Shown: positions 1-8,549, counted from the first letter of the stretch. The stretch is 64,000 nucleotides of DNA from Calothrix sp. PCC 7716 (GCF_019977735.1 NZ_AP025018.1:9800580-9864579); one strand, 5' to 3'. Numbers and translations: made by a program. The notes: generated by a model not told the origin, from the letters alone.

Positions 1-2
1 CG

Positions 3-1907
3 GCTATTGATGTTGAGCTTGGCTCAAATTCTCAATTTAAATTCAATGTCGATGAATTTGAAATTGAAGTAGATGCGGGTTCGATTTCTGGAATTGAGAT
101 TGAAGTGGTGCCGGATATTGACGTTGAGCTTGGCTTGATTTCTCAAATGGAAATTGAGCTAAATCTTTTTGAGTTCATGCTACAATTAGGCGCCGTATCT
201 GGGTTAGAAATTGAGAGAATGCCACTTATTGACTACAGTCGTCCATTCGAGACTTTAAGGACTTTCTCGTCAGTCCCTGCTGATGTGGATAACGATTTTC
301 CTGATGACAATGATTTTGTTAGTTTGAATATTCCTGCCACTAGCACGGTGAAGCTTCTGGAGATATTCCCAAAAAATTTGGTTGCGACTGGGGCGCCTTC
401 CGCTTTAGTTGTTGCTGTATATATGATGTCGGGAAGTGAAAAATCACTGCTTTCTTTGATAGGATATAGCGCTGGAGAGAATAGGGCAAGCGTGCTTTCT
501 GGTAAAGCTTTTACTCTAGCTAACCGAGTATTTGTTGAAGTGAATACTCAAGACAGCGGAATTAAATTTGCAGTAAAATTGCAAGCAGACGTATCTAGCA
601 CATCGGTAATTTTCGATTCTTTGCCAGGACAGTTCATATGCGCGAATCCTGGATATCCTAGTAATGTGAGCAGCCTGGTTTCGATATTTACTAGCTCTGT
701 TTTGCCTCTGGGCTTAAGCTGTAATGTTAACTCCGTAAACTATTCGACTCACGCATTAAATATCAGTGGAGCTTCCTTCGATCTTGATGAGGAATTAAGA
801 ATTAATTTTAATAATTTATCGGGAACAGCTATTCCTCATCAGGGTATTAGTGGAAGATTTTTGCCGGAAGATATAGATATAAACGCCAACACAATTAGGG
901 TTCGCAACTCTTTTGTGGATTTTAGATTGCTTAAAAATCAGCAGGTGCGTATTCGTGGCACCATCGGCTCTACGCTTCCATCTTTAAACGGAACAGCAAT
1001 GGCTGTAGGCACAACTTATTTTGTAATCTCAGCCACCGGGAATATAGGCGACCAGATAATAACGATTGGCACGGATGCAGGTGGTATCGCAAATATCACA
1101 AATAAAGGTGTAGGGATATTCTTTGTATTTCCATTTCCTTATGTTAATTGCCAGTGGAAAGCTGGAAATAGAATCAGCATTGATGGCGGAAGTTTGGTAA
1201 CTTTCACTCAAGAAATAGTTAATACTTCTGTGGCTATAACCGCTGGCACGGCATCAACAATTACGCATCAGACAGCACATGGGTACAGCGCTAATCAAGC
1301 TGTAATTTTAGGTGGCGCCACCGCACCCACGGGCGGGTTTATTGGGCATACCTATTACGTTGTTGGAAACGCTGCCTTAACGAGTACTGCGTACAATGTT
1401 TCTCTTGTTCCTGGTGGCGTTCCTCTAGCGTTTACAGGCGCTGGAACGGGCGTAACGATGAACGGGATAGCAGTTACAGTGACTGCTGGAACACCTTCGA
1501 CAATTACCTTAAATAATCATTTCTTGAATCAATTACAAAGAATTACTTTAGGAGGAACAACGTTACCAGGCGCCAGTTTTACTTATAGCGATTTATTTGT
1601 AGTAACGAATAACTTCCCGTCTGCGCCTTTCCAGATTTCGCAGCAAAAAAATGGTGCAGCAATCGCATTTGGAACTACAGGTACAACAGTAACATTGACT
1701 GCGAGTATTAGTGGAAATCATAATTACAACCTCAACAAAACCAAGGTTAATGTTCGCTCAATAGACGAATCGCGGCTTGCTTTTTATGATTCGTCTGGGA
1801 ACCAAATTACTCTTACTAATCAAGGAGGCGCCTTTAGCGTTACTTCTGAAGAAACTCCTTTAGTTACAGGAGAGATAAAAGCTAGACCTATATTGGTGGT
1901 GATATGA
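3..1907 (+). CDS. Phage tail fibre / virion structural protein (partial, 5' end outside window)
   Basis: The frame is open to the left edge, so the start lies upstream. The visible N-terminus holds two degenerate copies of a roughly 37-residue acidic unit containing IDVELG and ending near SGIEIE. Further on (about residues 310-560) come Thr/Gly/Val-rich units with recurring VTAGTxSTIT and LGGTT patterns, typical of beta-rich phage adhesin or fibre domains; a similar unit recurs in the protein at 2958-3698. The stop overlaps the next ATG (ATGA), which supports a plus-strand virion operon. The exact role, fibre or distal tail decoration, is inferred from composition and context only. Confidence 0.6.
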   Translation, partial: AIDVELGSNSQFKFNVDEFEIEVDAGSISGIEIEVVPDIDVELGLISQMEIELNLFEFMLQLGAVSGLEIERMPLIDYSRPFETLRTFSSVPADVDNDFPDDNDFVSLNIPATSTVKLLEIFPKNLVATGAPSALVVAVYMMSGSEKSLLSLIGYSAGENRASVLSGKAFTLANRVFVEVNTQDSGIKFAVKLQADVSSTSVIFDSLPGQFICANPGYPSNVSSLVSIFTSSVLPLGLSCNVNSVNYSTHALNISGASFDLDEELRINFNNLSGTAIPHQGISGRFLPEDIDINANTIRVRNSFVDFRLLKNQQVRIRGTIGSTLPSLNGTAMAVGTTYFVISATGNIGDQIITIGTDAGGIANITNKGVGIFFVFPFPYVNCQWKAGNRISIDGGSLVTFTQEIVNTSVAITAGTASTITHQTAHGYSANQAVILGGATAPTGGFIGHTYYVVGNAALTSTAYNVSLVPGGVPLAFTGAGTGVTMNGIAVTVTAGTPSTITLNNHFLNQLQRITLGGTTLPGASFTYSDLFVVTNNFPSAPFQISQQKNGAAIAFGTTGTTVTLTASISGNHNYNLNKTKVNVRSIDESRLAFYDSSGNQITLTNQGGAFSVTSEETPLVTGEIKARPILVVI

Positions 1908-2776
1908 AAACTATATCGAGAGTAAGAAGTAACACAATCAAAAGAAGCGCTAATCCTGGGCTGCCTAATGATAAAGTTGTGAGCGGGTTTATTGCGGCGC
2001 CGCAGAATATCAGATATGGAAGTAATAATTTAAAAGCCAGTATTCTTGCTGTGTATCCTGCTTGTGGCGATTGGAATCCAATGTATGCTGTTCGTGCTTA
2101 TTCAGAGTTAAGATGGGCAAATACATACTCAAGAGGTGGGTTAATTCCCTTGGTTCGGTTTAATCAATCAGGAGCGAATAATTTTAATGAATGTCGCTAT
2201 TTAAAAGCTCCTCACGGATTATCTTCTATAAGTTTTGGTACGGCTAATAATAAAGAAGGATTTTCTAGTATTCAAGAAAGTTTGTTTTTTTCTAAAAGTT
2301 ATATTCCTACAATTGACAGAGAGAATCCAGTTAACTCATTTAACGCAATAGGTTCAAACTTCTTATATAATTTCCAAACAACAGGTATAGGCGCAAGCCA
2401 TCTATCTAGCGATGTTACAAGAGTTGGCGCTCCTGTTGCTTTCGTCCCCAACAAAGAAGAATATTATTCTTTTAAATTAGCTTGTGGAATAAGTAGAAAA
2501 AAAGAGAATACTATCACAAATGCATTAAAGTTAGATAGTCAGATTAATTCTTTTGCCAGCATTATTGTCCCAAAAGGAAGCGCGGCAATAAATAATACTA
2601 TTCCTGATATAAATTTTAAAGTAAATTACAATCGTTTGGGATTGAACCAAATTACTAATGGGTTCCCATTCCAATATAGAGGATATTTAATATACAATAA
2701 TTTGAACAATGTAGGTAAAGCCCAAGTCGAGCGGCATCTTAAACAGCGCGCTTTTAAATTTAAAGACAATGGATAA
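1904..2776 (+). CDS. Hypothetical protein, putative virion component
   Basis: A 290-residue protein I do not recognise. It is rich in Asn, Ser, Tyr and Ile, with no signal peptide or membrane helix and no motif I can name. The start codon overlaps the previous stop (ATGA), so translation is probably coupled to the fibre-like gene before it, and the 3' end overlaps the next small gene by 8 bases. The context (fibre-like proteins on both sides) suggests a tail-tip or baseplate-associated structural protein, but that is inference from position. Confidence 0.55.
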   Translation: MKTISRVRSNTIKRSANPGLPNDKVVSGFIAAPQNIRYGSNNLKASILAVYPACGDWNPMYAVRAYSELRWANTYSRGGLIPLVRFNQSGANNFNECRYLKAPHGLSSISFGTANNKEGFSSIQESLFFSKSYIPTIDRENPVNSFNAIGSNFLYNFQTTGIGASHLSSDVTRVGAPVAFVPNKEEYYSFKLACGISRKKENTITNALKLDSQINSFASIIVPKGSAAINNTIPDINFKVNYNRLGLNQITNGFPFQYRGYLIYNNLNNVGKAQVERHLKQRAFKFKDNG

Positions 2777-2954
2777 AATATATTTACTTTACGGCAAATT
2801 TGAGTGCGAAGGCGGGTACATATTCGGCGCCTATTCAACCCAAGGCGCCGCCGAAGAGGCTTTGGCACAAATAAAAAAGGACAAAAGAATTTTTTGTGAT
2901 AAATTCTACATTGAACAACTAACGCTCGATAAATCTTGCTTATTGATGATTTAA
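2769..2954 (+). CDS. Small DUF7336-like protein
   Basis: A 61-residue protein beginning MDKIYLLYGKFECEGGYIFG, followed by an AYSTQGAAEEAL stretch. This beta-strand, glycine turn, then helix pattern resembles small DUF7336-type proteins (a short strand, 'GY..GVFST', helix), which are common in phages and bacteria and have no assigned biochemical role. It overlaps the preceding gene by 8 bases. The family match is from memory of the pattern and is tentative. Confidence 0.5.
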   Translation: MDKIYLLYGKFECEGGYIFGAYSTQGAAEEALAQIKKDKRIFCDKFYIEQLTLDKSCLLMI

Positions 2955-2957
2955 TTT

Positions 2958-3698
2958 ATGCCTACTAATCTAAAATTTCGTTCTTGGCTCGAATATGAAA
3001 TTGAATGCATATTCGCGAATGGAGGCTCTGGCGGGATAACGCGCGCCCTGCCCGACCGCGCGAACTTTTACGCTATGCTGTGCAACGGCAATATTACAGA
3101 TGTTAGTACCAAGGCATCTGTAATTGCTGCTGAAATTGAAAAAACGACTACCAACAATTACAACAGATTTAATGCACCACTCGCGACAGAAGCAATATAC
3201 GACGCTGGCAACAAACGCTGGCAAATGCCCGTTGTTACCTGGACTGTCTCATACCCAGAGGCAATTCAATATAATTCTGTGGTTTTGATGGCTGAAGCGC
3301 GCGTTGATAGCAACAAGCCAGTTACCATAACACCTGGACAACCCGCAATTTTTGCTGTTAGTGATTCTCACGGCTTGGCACAAGACGAAGAATTGATGAT
3401 TACCCCTGATACTAGTGGGACACTGCCATCCGGGTTGGATGGAACGAAAATTTATTACATGTTTTCTTACGTTTCGGCAACTGAGTTCCAAATCTCTGAA
3501 CTTTCACCTGGCGACCCGAACCGAGTTGCGCTTGATTTAACAGCAGCAGGCTCTGATTTGATTCTTAGGTATGCGAAAGGGCGCCTTGTTGGTTTCCGGC
3601 GCGAAGATAGTGTCGAAACCCTTGCAGCAAATGCGCCAAGAAGTTTTAATTTCTTTATAGCCAACGCAGCCGGTTTTGGAGTTGGCGCTGGCTCGTAG
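2958..3698 (+). CDS. Phage virion protein, tail-associated
   Basis: A 246-residue protein. The N-terminal half (to about residue 105) has no recognisable motif. The C-terminal half carries a VTITPGQPAIFAV...LPSGLDGTKIYYM unit like the Thr/Gly repeats in the fibre-like gene at the left edge, which suggests a shared beta-sandwich module. It starts 4 bases after the preceding stop, within the same plus-strand operon. Its role in the tail tip or fibre is inferred from this shared module and from neighbours. Confidence 0.55.
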   Translation: MPTNLKFRSWLEYEIECIFANGGSGGITRALPDRANFYAMLCNGNITDVSTKASVIAAEIEKTTTNNYNRFNAPLATEAIYDAGNKRWQMPVVTWTVSYPEAIQYNSVVLMAEARVDSNKPVTITPGQPAIFAVSDSHGLAQDEELMITPDTSGTLPSGLDGTKIYYMFSYVSATEFQISELSPGDPNRVALDLTAAGSDLILRYAKGRLVGFRREDSVETLAANAPRSFNFFIANAAGFGVGAGS

Positions 3699-3725
3699 TT
3701 GTGTTTTCAATCAGCAGGAAAATTT

Positions 3726-3776
3726 TCCCTCCGGGTTCGGCAGTTTGACGGGAGGGAAACCACACCCGCCAACTGC
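3726..3776 (+). promoter_or_regulatory. Two overlapping, mutually exclusive RNA hairpins upstream of the 718-aa gene
   Basis: In the intergenic stretch, TTTCCCTCC can pair with the later GGAGGGAAA. The loop of that hairpin contains GGCAGTT, which can pair instead with AACTGCC further down, extended by CGGG/CCCG. Both hairpins cannot form at once because the second uses the loop and descending arm of the first. The layout resembles an attenuator or a translational switch; there is no clear T-run. Confidence 0.45.
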
Positions 3777-3794
3777 CTCACCTGCTTTAGTTTT

Positions 3795-5951
3795 ATGAAT
3801 CCAGAAGAATTACTTCGTAATCGTTTAGCCAAAGAAAGATTTAGCCGAACACAGCGCGCGATTAAAAATCAAAAGTTGCTGGATACGGCGCCGCGTGCTG
3901 CTCAGTATCAAGGATTTAATTTGAATAATGGCGCCATTATTCGCTCTGTTGGTGATGGCGCTCGTTTTGCTAATCCGGTTTCTAATGGGTTGGTGGCGCC
4001 GGGTGATGGTGTTCGGCTTGTAAGGGGGGCTGGGGATTGGAAGCCGCGCGTGGAATTTCCTGTTGAAGAAGAGGTTGTCGAAGAAGTTTATTATCCCTTC
4101 AAAGTTTTGTTCTCGGTTAAGGAACCTGACCCGAATGACAAGACGAAGGAAGTGTTGGCGTTTTATCTTGGTGGGGATCGTCAGGTTCCGAAAAGATTGT
4201 TTGATATTAGTCCGGTTCCTATACAGTTGTTTAATACTTTTTTGCATAACTATGGCAATAATTTTAAAGTGTCTGTCACGTACAGTAAAGGTGCTGGAAG
4301 TTATGTAATTGTAAATTGTAGTGAAAAAGGAGTATCGGTATTTGATGGTAATGAATATGAGTATATTCTTAACTTTGGTGCGTATTATATTGGCGATAGT
4401 AAGTTGAAGTCATTTGCTGTTTTTGCTAGTCCTGTTACACAAAGTCAGTTAACTGGGGCTTATTGTAATACGATAACAACAGAAACGTATTCTTTAAACA
4501 ACGTATATCCTTCTTATCCTTTCAGTGTTAATGGGCAAGATATTAAACTGGTTATTGGCGAGCCTGAGCAAAACGAATATTGTATCAGGTTTAAAACAAT
4601 TAGGAATTTTAATCTTTTACAAACACATATAAATTGGTTTGTTAATGGTTTAAGTAAACCTTTTGTAATTAATAAATTAAGCCATTCTCAAAAGCTTGTA
4701 GAAACGGTTGACTATGCACCAAGAGGTGAATACAGACCGCTGATAGTTAATTATCAAGTTGATTATACATATCAAGGGAAATACGGAAACTTTACTCCTT
4801 ATTATGAAGCTTTTTTTAGATTAAATCATAAGCTGTCTACAGTAAGTACGGATATAGACTATAATCGCGAATTCAATCATAAACACGAATGCACTATTGA
4901 AAAAAATAATATCTTATTCTTTGGAAAAGACTCTTTTTTTGCAGAAGAAATCGATATAGCCGGGAAAGTTTACAACACAAAAAATCAAGAATCGACATAT
5001 GCAGGTGAGCGAACTAAATCAACAACTAAGTTTTTATTGAATTTTTACAACAATAAACGCAAGATAGAGATAAAGCAAATATTTAGTAGTTTGATTCTTG
5101 AATCTGATGTAGATATTAATTTAAAAATTGATTCAAAAAATGTTACATTTATTAAAAACAACATAAGTATTGGAAGTTATTATGACGTAGATTTTAGCTT
5201 TATGATTCAGTCAGAGTTAGAAGAATTTATCAACTCTTATATAGGAAAAACAGCGCTAGTGGCGTATCATAAAGAAAAACAATATTACATTGCAGAATGT
5301 ATTATAGAAGGCGTTAATTTTAGCGTAAAAGAAGAACGTGACAATGTAAGTCAAATCACGTTTTATGCTTTAACTGGAAGCTTTACTGTAAATGCAAGTA
5401 TTTTAAAAATAAAACTAGAAAATTTTTTAAGTTTTTCTTCTACGAAAGGTAGATTAGTCATAAATGGACAATGTTTATTTAATTTGTTAAAATTTTGTTG
5501 CGGCGGAGCGACTTCTAACGCTTACTTTTACAAGAAAGAAAAACCTATTGTAGTGTATCAAGGAATGCTCGATTTATTTATGCTTGAATCAACTCGTATT
5601 GACGCAAGAGAGGTTTTTTGTGACGATGGTTACAATTATGCTTATTTTGGGTATTATCCCCCTAATGATTTGAATATATATATTAACAATATATTTGAAT
5701 TTGTAAAAACAATAATTAATCTTTTGAATAACAAAATATATTTTGTTCAAATTAATAAGACGGCGCTTAACACTAAAACTAGCTTTGATGACATTAAGAC
5801 AAAATCATTAACGAAATACGCAGAAGGAATATTTGTTGATAATCAGGGTTATGCTTTTTTTGAAAAGGTAGAATCTGGACTATGTTTGTCGCTAAATTCT
5901 CCCAACTGCACAATACACGCCGTCAGTTACTGCCCAACGCCCAGCCCATGA
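3795..5951 (+). CDS. Large hypothetical virion protein, putative baseplate/tail-tip
   Basis: The frame is open from 3699, but translation most likely starts at ATG 3795 after the hairpin region, giving about 718 residues. The N-terminal segment (about residues 1-110) is basic and proline/glycine rich; the rest is Tyr/Asn/Lys-rich with beta-strand periodicity and no catalytic motif I recognise. The base composition is noticeably AT-richer in the 3' two-thirds than in neighbouring genes, suggesting a separate evolutionary origin. The stop overlaps the glycosyltransferase start by ATGA. A tail-tip or host-recognition role is inferred from position. Confidence 0.5.
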   Translation: MNPEELLRNRLAKERFSRTQRAIKNQKLLDTAPRAAQYQGFNLNNGAIIRSVGDGARFANPVSNGLVAPGDGVRLVRGAGDWKPRVEFPVEEEVVEEVYYPFKVLFSVKEPDPNDKTKEVLAFYLGGDRQVPKRLFDISPVPIQLFNTFLHNYGNNFKVSVTYSKGAGSYVIVNCSEKGVSVFDGNEYEYILNFGAYYIGDSKLKSFAVFASPVTQSQLTGAYCNTITTETYSLNNVYPSYPFSVNGQDIKLVIGEPEQNEYCIRFKTIRNFNLLQTHINWFVNGLSKPFVINKLSHSQKLVETVDYAPRGEYRPLIVNYQVDYTYQGKYGNFTPYYEAFFRLNHKLSTVSTDIDYNREFNHKHECTIEKNNILFFGKDSFFAEEIDIAGKVYNTKNQESTYAGERTKSTTKFLLNFYNNKRKIEIKQIFSSLILESDVDINLKIDSKNVTFIKNNISIGSYYDVDFSFMIQSELEEFINSYIGKTALVAYHKEKQYYIAECIIEGVNFSVKEERDNVSQITFYALTGSFTVNASILKIKLENFLSFSSTKGRLVINGQCLFNLLKFCCGGATSNAYFYKKEKPIVVYQGMLDLFMLESTRIDAREVFCDDGYNYAYFGYYPPNDLNIYINNIFEFVKTIINLLNNKIYFVQINKTALNTKTSFDDIKTKSLTKYAEGIFVDNQGYAFFEKVESGLCLSLNSPNCTIHAVSYCPTPSP

Positions 5952-6679
5952 GCATCTTAATTTCAATCCTTGTTCCTTGCTACAACGCGGCGCCACACCT
6001 CCCGCAAGCCATAGAATCAGCGCTAGCTCAAACATGGGATAATAAAGAAATAATCTTGCTAGACGACGGCTCGACAGATAATAGCTACGAAATATCCAAA
6101 TCGTATCCAATCAAAGCAATTAAAGCAGCCCTAAGAGAAGGACAAGCCGATAGTAGAAATGCGTTATTTGAATTAAGTCGAGGCGCCTGGATTCAATATC
6201 TAGATGCCGATGATTATCTACTTCCTACTAAAGTGGCTAATCAATTAAAGCATCAGGAAAACTTTCCTGAAGTAGAGGTTTTAATAGACAATTTCAGTAT
6301 TTTGAGTGGAGATGGCGCCATCTTCCCGCACGTTCACGCTGATACCGTGCTACAAACTATCGCGCGCGGTGGAAAGTTCCAGAGCAATTGTTTCTTGTTC
6401 AAGCGCGAAGTTTTAGAAAAAATCAAATGGCAGAATTATCCGTGCCAAGACAGTTTGATGGCATTAGATTTAGTACGAGCGCGAACTAAGATAAAATTAA
6501 CAGGCACCTATTCTTCGGTATACAGGCGCAATTGGAGTGATAGCCAAATTACGAACCAAGATTTAGATTTTAGAAGAAGGTTTAATGAGTCAGTACGTGC
6601 CCAAGCGCGCGACCTGCTAGAAATTGAAGAGTTTAGAGAATTAGATTTAAGCTATGCCATGTCCCCTCGGTCGCTGTAA
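5948..6679 (+). CDS. Family 2 glycosyltransferase
   Basis: A 243-residue GT-A fold enzyme. The start SILISILVPCYNAAPHLPQA is the classic GT2 opening. LLDDGSTDNS is the nucleotide-binding strand, and LDADDYL (about residue 83) is the metal-binding DxD-type motif. The ATG at 5948 is chosen because it overlaps the preceding stop and begins the domain directly. GT2 enzymes move a sugar from a nucleotide-sugar donor. In a phage this may glycosylate its own virion or DNA, or modify host surface polysaccharide to alter receptors. The substrate cannot be told from sequence. Confidence 0.85.
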   Translation: MSILISILVPCYNAAPHLPQAIESALAQTWDNKEIILLDDGSTDNSYEISKSYPIKAIKAALREGQADSRNALFELSRGAWIQYLDADDYLLPTKVANQLKHQENFPEVEVLIDNFSILSGDGAIFPHVHADTVLQTIARGGKFQSNCFLFKREVLEKIKWQNYPCQDSLMALDLVRARTKIKLTGTYSSVYRRNWSDSQITNQDLDFRRRFNESVRAQARDLLEIEEFRELDLSYAMSPRSL

Positions 6680-6977
6680 CGATAATAACTGCCCGCGCGG
6701 TGCCAGTTGCCTTGCCGAACGCCGTACCCTAACCAACCGCGCGGTTTACACGGCTCGTGTGGTAGAATCGCAAGAAAAAACCGATTTATCGCGCGAATTT
6801 ACTGGTGAGTACGCGGGATACGATAGCAAAACAGGAGAAGCGCTAATTAAACTTAGTTCTGGAAGTATAGTGCGCGCGCGTACCGTATCTAATGGTTTAG
6901 CCAAAATTGGTGATAAAGTTAGTGGTACAATGCCTCTTGGTAGCACTAGCGCAATTGTTGATTGGATGGTCAGGTGA
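6654..6977 (+). CDS. Small protein with Cys-rich N-terminus
   Basis: 107 residues. The first 20 contain four cysteines (CPLGRC, NCPRGASC), which could bind a metal. The remainder (about 30-107) looks like a small beta-barrel with alternating hydrophobic strands, for example GEYAGYDSKTGEALIKL. I do not recognise the family. It overlaps the glycosyltransferase 3' end by 26 bases and its stop overlaps the next ATG (TGATG), so it belongs to the same transcription unit. Confidence 0.6.
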   Translation: MPCPLGRCNDNNCPRGASCLAERRTLTNRAVYTARVVESQEKTDLSREFTGEYAGYDSKTGEALIKLSSGSIVRARTVSNGLAKIGDKVSGTMPLGSTSAIVDWMVR

Positions 6978-7249
6978 TGAATGGAGTAAAAATAATTACT
7001 GAGGGTGATGCATGTTGGCCAGATTTAATCGAGCATTTTGCCAACGATAATGTAATCCATCTTAGCAACGGCAATTTGATAGAAATTGCGATGCTGAAAC
7101 AAGGAACAGTTAAAGGAAAGCCAAGTTTAACAATTCGTTTAAATCTGCCTGATGGTAAGGTTGTGTTGGTAGAAACTACGCTTGATTTGTTCCTGACCGC
7201 CGCGCGCACGTTTGAGGCAGCAAGTTTATATCAAAATGAAAATGGTTGA
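6977..7249 (+). CDS. Small hypothetical phage protein
   Basis: The start at ATG 6977 overlaps the previous stop (TGATG), giving 90 residues. No known motif. The middle (TVKGKPSLTIRLNLPDGKVV) looks like paired beta strands, followed by a C-terminal helix. It is the last gene of the plus-strand tail operon before the convergent region that carries the CRISPR-like repeats. Confidence 0.55.
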   Translation: MNGVKIITEGDACWPDLIEHFANDNVIHLSNGNLIEIAMLKQGTVKGKPSLTIRLNLPDGKVVLVETTLDLFLTAARTFEAASLYQNENG

Positions 7250-7274
7250 TTTTTTAAAATAGAAATTGTATGCT
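7246..7274 (+). promoter_or_regulatory. Putative sigma70 promoter for the CRISPR-repeat-like RNA
   Basis: TTGATT at 7246-7251 and TATGCT at 7269-7274 are separated by exactly 17 bases. Each matches the sigma70 consensus at four of six positions. A start about seven bases after the -10 box would fall at about 7281, the first base of the first CRISPR-like repeat. This is inference; the -35 box overlaps the end of the preceding gene. Confidence 0.35.
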
Positions 7275-7280
7275 TGTTGA

Positions 7281-7319
7281 GTTGCAACAAAAGCGCGAAT
7301 CCTGCAAGCGGGATTGAAA
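7281..7319 (+). CRISPR. CRISPR-repeat-like unit 1
   Basis: Begins GTTGCAACAAAAGCGCGAA and ends GGGATTGAAA, with an AATCC...GGATT stem. The GTTGCAA opening, central hairpin and GGGATTGAAA(C) 3' handle are the layout of cyanobacterial class 1 CRISPR repeats. The stem has a loop of about 7 nt with imperfect central pairing, so it looks diverged from a functional repeat. Confidence 0.6.
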
Positions 7320-7334
7320 AATATACAAGACTTT

Positions 7335-7364
7335 GCTTAACTACTCCCTATTAGGGATTGAAAC
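7335..7364 (+). CRISPR. CRISPR-repeat-like unit 2
   Basis: CTTAACTACTCCC then TATTAGGGATTGAAAC. TCCCTATTAGGGA is a perfect hairpin, and the 3' end ATTGAAAC equals the crRNA 5' handle typical of Cas6-processed cyanobacterial repeats. It is different in sequence from unit 1 outside the 3' handle, so the two may mimic repeats of two different host arrays. No cas gene is present in the window. Confidence 0.65.
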
Positions 7365-7384
7365 CTTTATACTATTAAAGCAAC

Positions 7385-7414
7385 AAAAGCCCCGCATTTG
7401 ATGGGGTTTTTGTT
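7385..7414 (+). terminator. Rho-independent terminator, possibly bidirectional
   Basis: AAAAGCCCC and GGGGTTTT form a strong 8-9 bp stem around GCATTTGAT, followed by TGTTTT. The A-run on the 5' side could also make it work for the minus-strand gene that ends at 7415. Confidence 0.85.
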
Positions 7415-7837
7415 TTATAAGATTTTTAACTTGTATAAATTATCAACTATTTGTCTTGTGCAGCTGCCAATGCAGTAAGCTAGTTTCTCTTCGTTTTCGT
7501 CAATTTGATTGGAGAGTTTGAGTTGGTCGAGAATTCTCAGATAGCTTGTAGCCATGTGTACCGCTTCATGAGAAATAGTTTCACTGCCTAATAAATCTTT
7601 GTAAAACAAAACCGTCCCAATTTTCGGCGCCTTTATCAACTGCCCATCAACGAATTTTTCCCGCCAAGTTGGAATAGTAATGGCGCCGTACCCACCCTTA
7701 TCTTTCTCCCAGGTTGATAGTTTGCGTCCCACTTCCCACATCTCTTCTTTAACATCAAAAATACAAACGTGATAATAATGTTTATATTCTTGAACAAAAG
7801 GGTTATATAGTCCCGGAAAGACCTTTATTTTATGCAT
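7415..7837 (-). CDS. Putative phage metallopeptidase-like protein (HEAVH)
   Basis: 140 residues. The sequence TISHEAVHMATSYL (about residues 87-100) has the HExxH zinc-binding pattern. A downstream NEEKLAYCIG supplies acidic residues that could act as third ligand, as in gluzincin-type folds. The upstream half has beta strands with a GYGAITIP segment. It overlaps the preceding minus-strand gene by 8 bases. It may process virion proteins or the cell wall, but the substrate is unknown, and the motif alone in a small protein is moderate evidence. Confidence 0.55.
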   Translation of the reverse strand: MHKIKVFPGLYNPFVQEYKHYYHVCIFDVKEEMWEVGRKLSTWEKDKGGYGAITIPTWREKFVDGQLIKAPKIGTVLFYKDLLGSETISHEAVHMATSYLRILDQLKLSNQIDENEEKLAYCIGSCTRQIVDNLYKLKIL

Positions 7838-8306
7838 TAAACTTATCTAGTTCCTTAAGAGTAAAAGTTGTTAAATAAGGTTTTAACCCAGCTTGCAACG
7901 TAAATTTAGGTTCAAACATACGAGCGTAAAACCGAGCAGGATAATAAATGCTGTTTCCAACACTATTGACACTGCCACCTGGAGCAATAGCGCGCGTTCT
8001 CGTGCCATCTTCAATAATTTCTTCAATATAGTCGTGTACTGTGATGCGGTAATTTTGTTGGAGTCGGCGCCTCTTGTCACTGAGCGAGAAAATAACATTA
8101 AGTTTTATCCAATCTTCTTTAGATAAGTAGCATTGAATTGTCCAAATAAACTTTGGCTCAAAAAATGTGCCAGAGTCCAAAGGAGTGCCCCAGATGCTGT
8201 ATTCGGTTTGTCCGGTGTCAGCGCGCGGACGCTCGTAACCATTTTGGGCAAAGGTGTCAATGGCGACGGTGTAGGAATCTATTGACAAGGTGAGTGTTTT
8301 AGGCAT
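7830..8306 (-). CDS. Hypothetical phage protein, tail-associated
   Basis: 158 residues, beta-rich, with no catalytic motif recognised. The opening (KTLTLSIDSYTVAIDTFAQN) and the paired strands resemble small distal-tail or baseplate proteins, but I cannot assign a family. It sits downstream of regulatory cassette A on the minus strand and overlaps the HEAVH gene, so the two are likely co-translated. Its position shortly after the tape measure block in the same orientation fits a tail role. Confidence 0.5.
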   Translation of the reverse strand: MPKTLTLSIDSYTVAIDTFAQNGYERPRADTGQTEYSIWGTPLDSGTFFEPKFIWTIQCYLSKEDWIKLNVIFSLSDKRRRLQQNYRITVHDYIEEIIEDGTRTRAIAPGGSVNSVGNSIYYPARFYARMFEPKFTLQAGLKPYLTTFTLKELDKFNA

Positions 8307-8327
8307 GTATCAATATGTCTATTGCTT

Positions 8328-8537
8328 TTAACAGTTATCCCAAACAGCGTCCATTTCTGCCGTTAATTCTTGAACTTCAGAAGGAGATAACTCTTCAACC
8401 AGCGCTTCTGCTATATCCTGTTCAGAGAATCCTAAGTCTTTTAGCTCGTTCTCTATATAGGTTTTGTTGTTCAGGAAATTGAAGCTGTAAGTCTTGTTGC
8501 GCGCGGTGTTAAATACTGTTACTTTATAGCCTTGCAT
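8328..8537 (-). CDS. Small acidic cassette A protein (paralogue of 48328-48549)
   Basis: 69 residues. It shares GYKV, ARNK.Y.F, a YIENELKDLGF / YVENELKDLGF core and an acidic C-terminal helix with the 73-residue protein at 48328-48549. The family seems to be one strand pair plus two helices; the function is unknown. It ends cassette A in the same relative place as its paralogue ends cassette C, supporting a conserved cassette gene order. Confidence 0.65.
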   Translation of the reverse strand: MQGYKVTVFNTARNKTYSFNFLNNKTYIENELKDLGFSEQDIAEALVEELSPSEVQELTAEMDAVWDNC

Positions 8538-8549
8538 TGATTTTTCTCC

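Larger units (their letters stand above)
7281..7412 (+). ncRNA. Predicted short RNA carrying two CRISPR-repeat mimics
   Basis: Between convergent operons, a putative promoter (7246-7274), two CRISPR-repeat-like sequences (7281-7319 and 7335-7364) and a Rho-independent terminator (7385-7410 plus T-run) define a possible transcript of about 130 nt with no ORF. About 15 bases lie between the two units, too short for a normal spacer. Phage-borne solitary repeat units of this kind are known as RNA anti-CRISPRs (Racr), which occupy host Cas6 or other Cas proteins. Assignment to that class is by analogy; transcription is not shown. Confidence 0.55.

Noticed and set aside
7281-7364. A normal two-repeat CRISPR array
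   Set aside because: The two units differ in sequence and about 15 bases separate them, too short for a spacer; no cas genes or leader are near.
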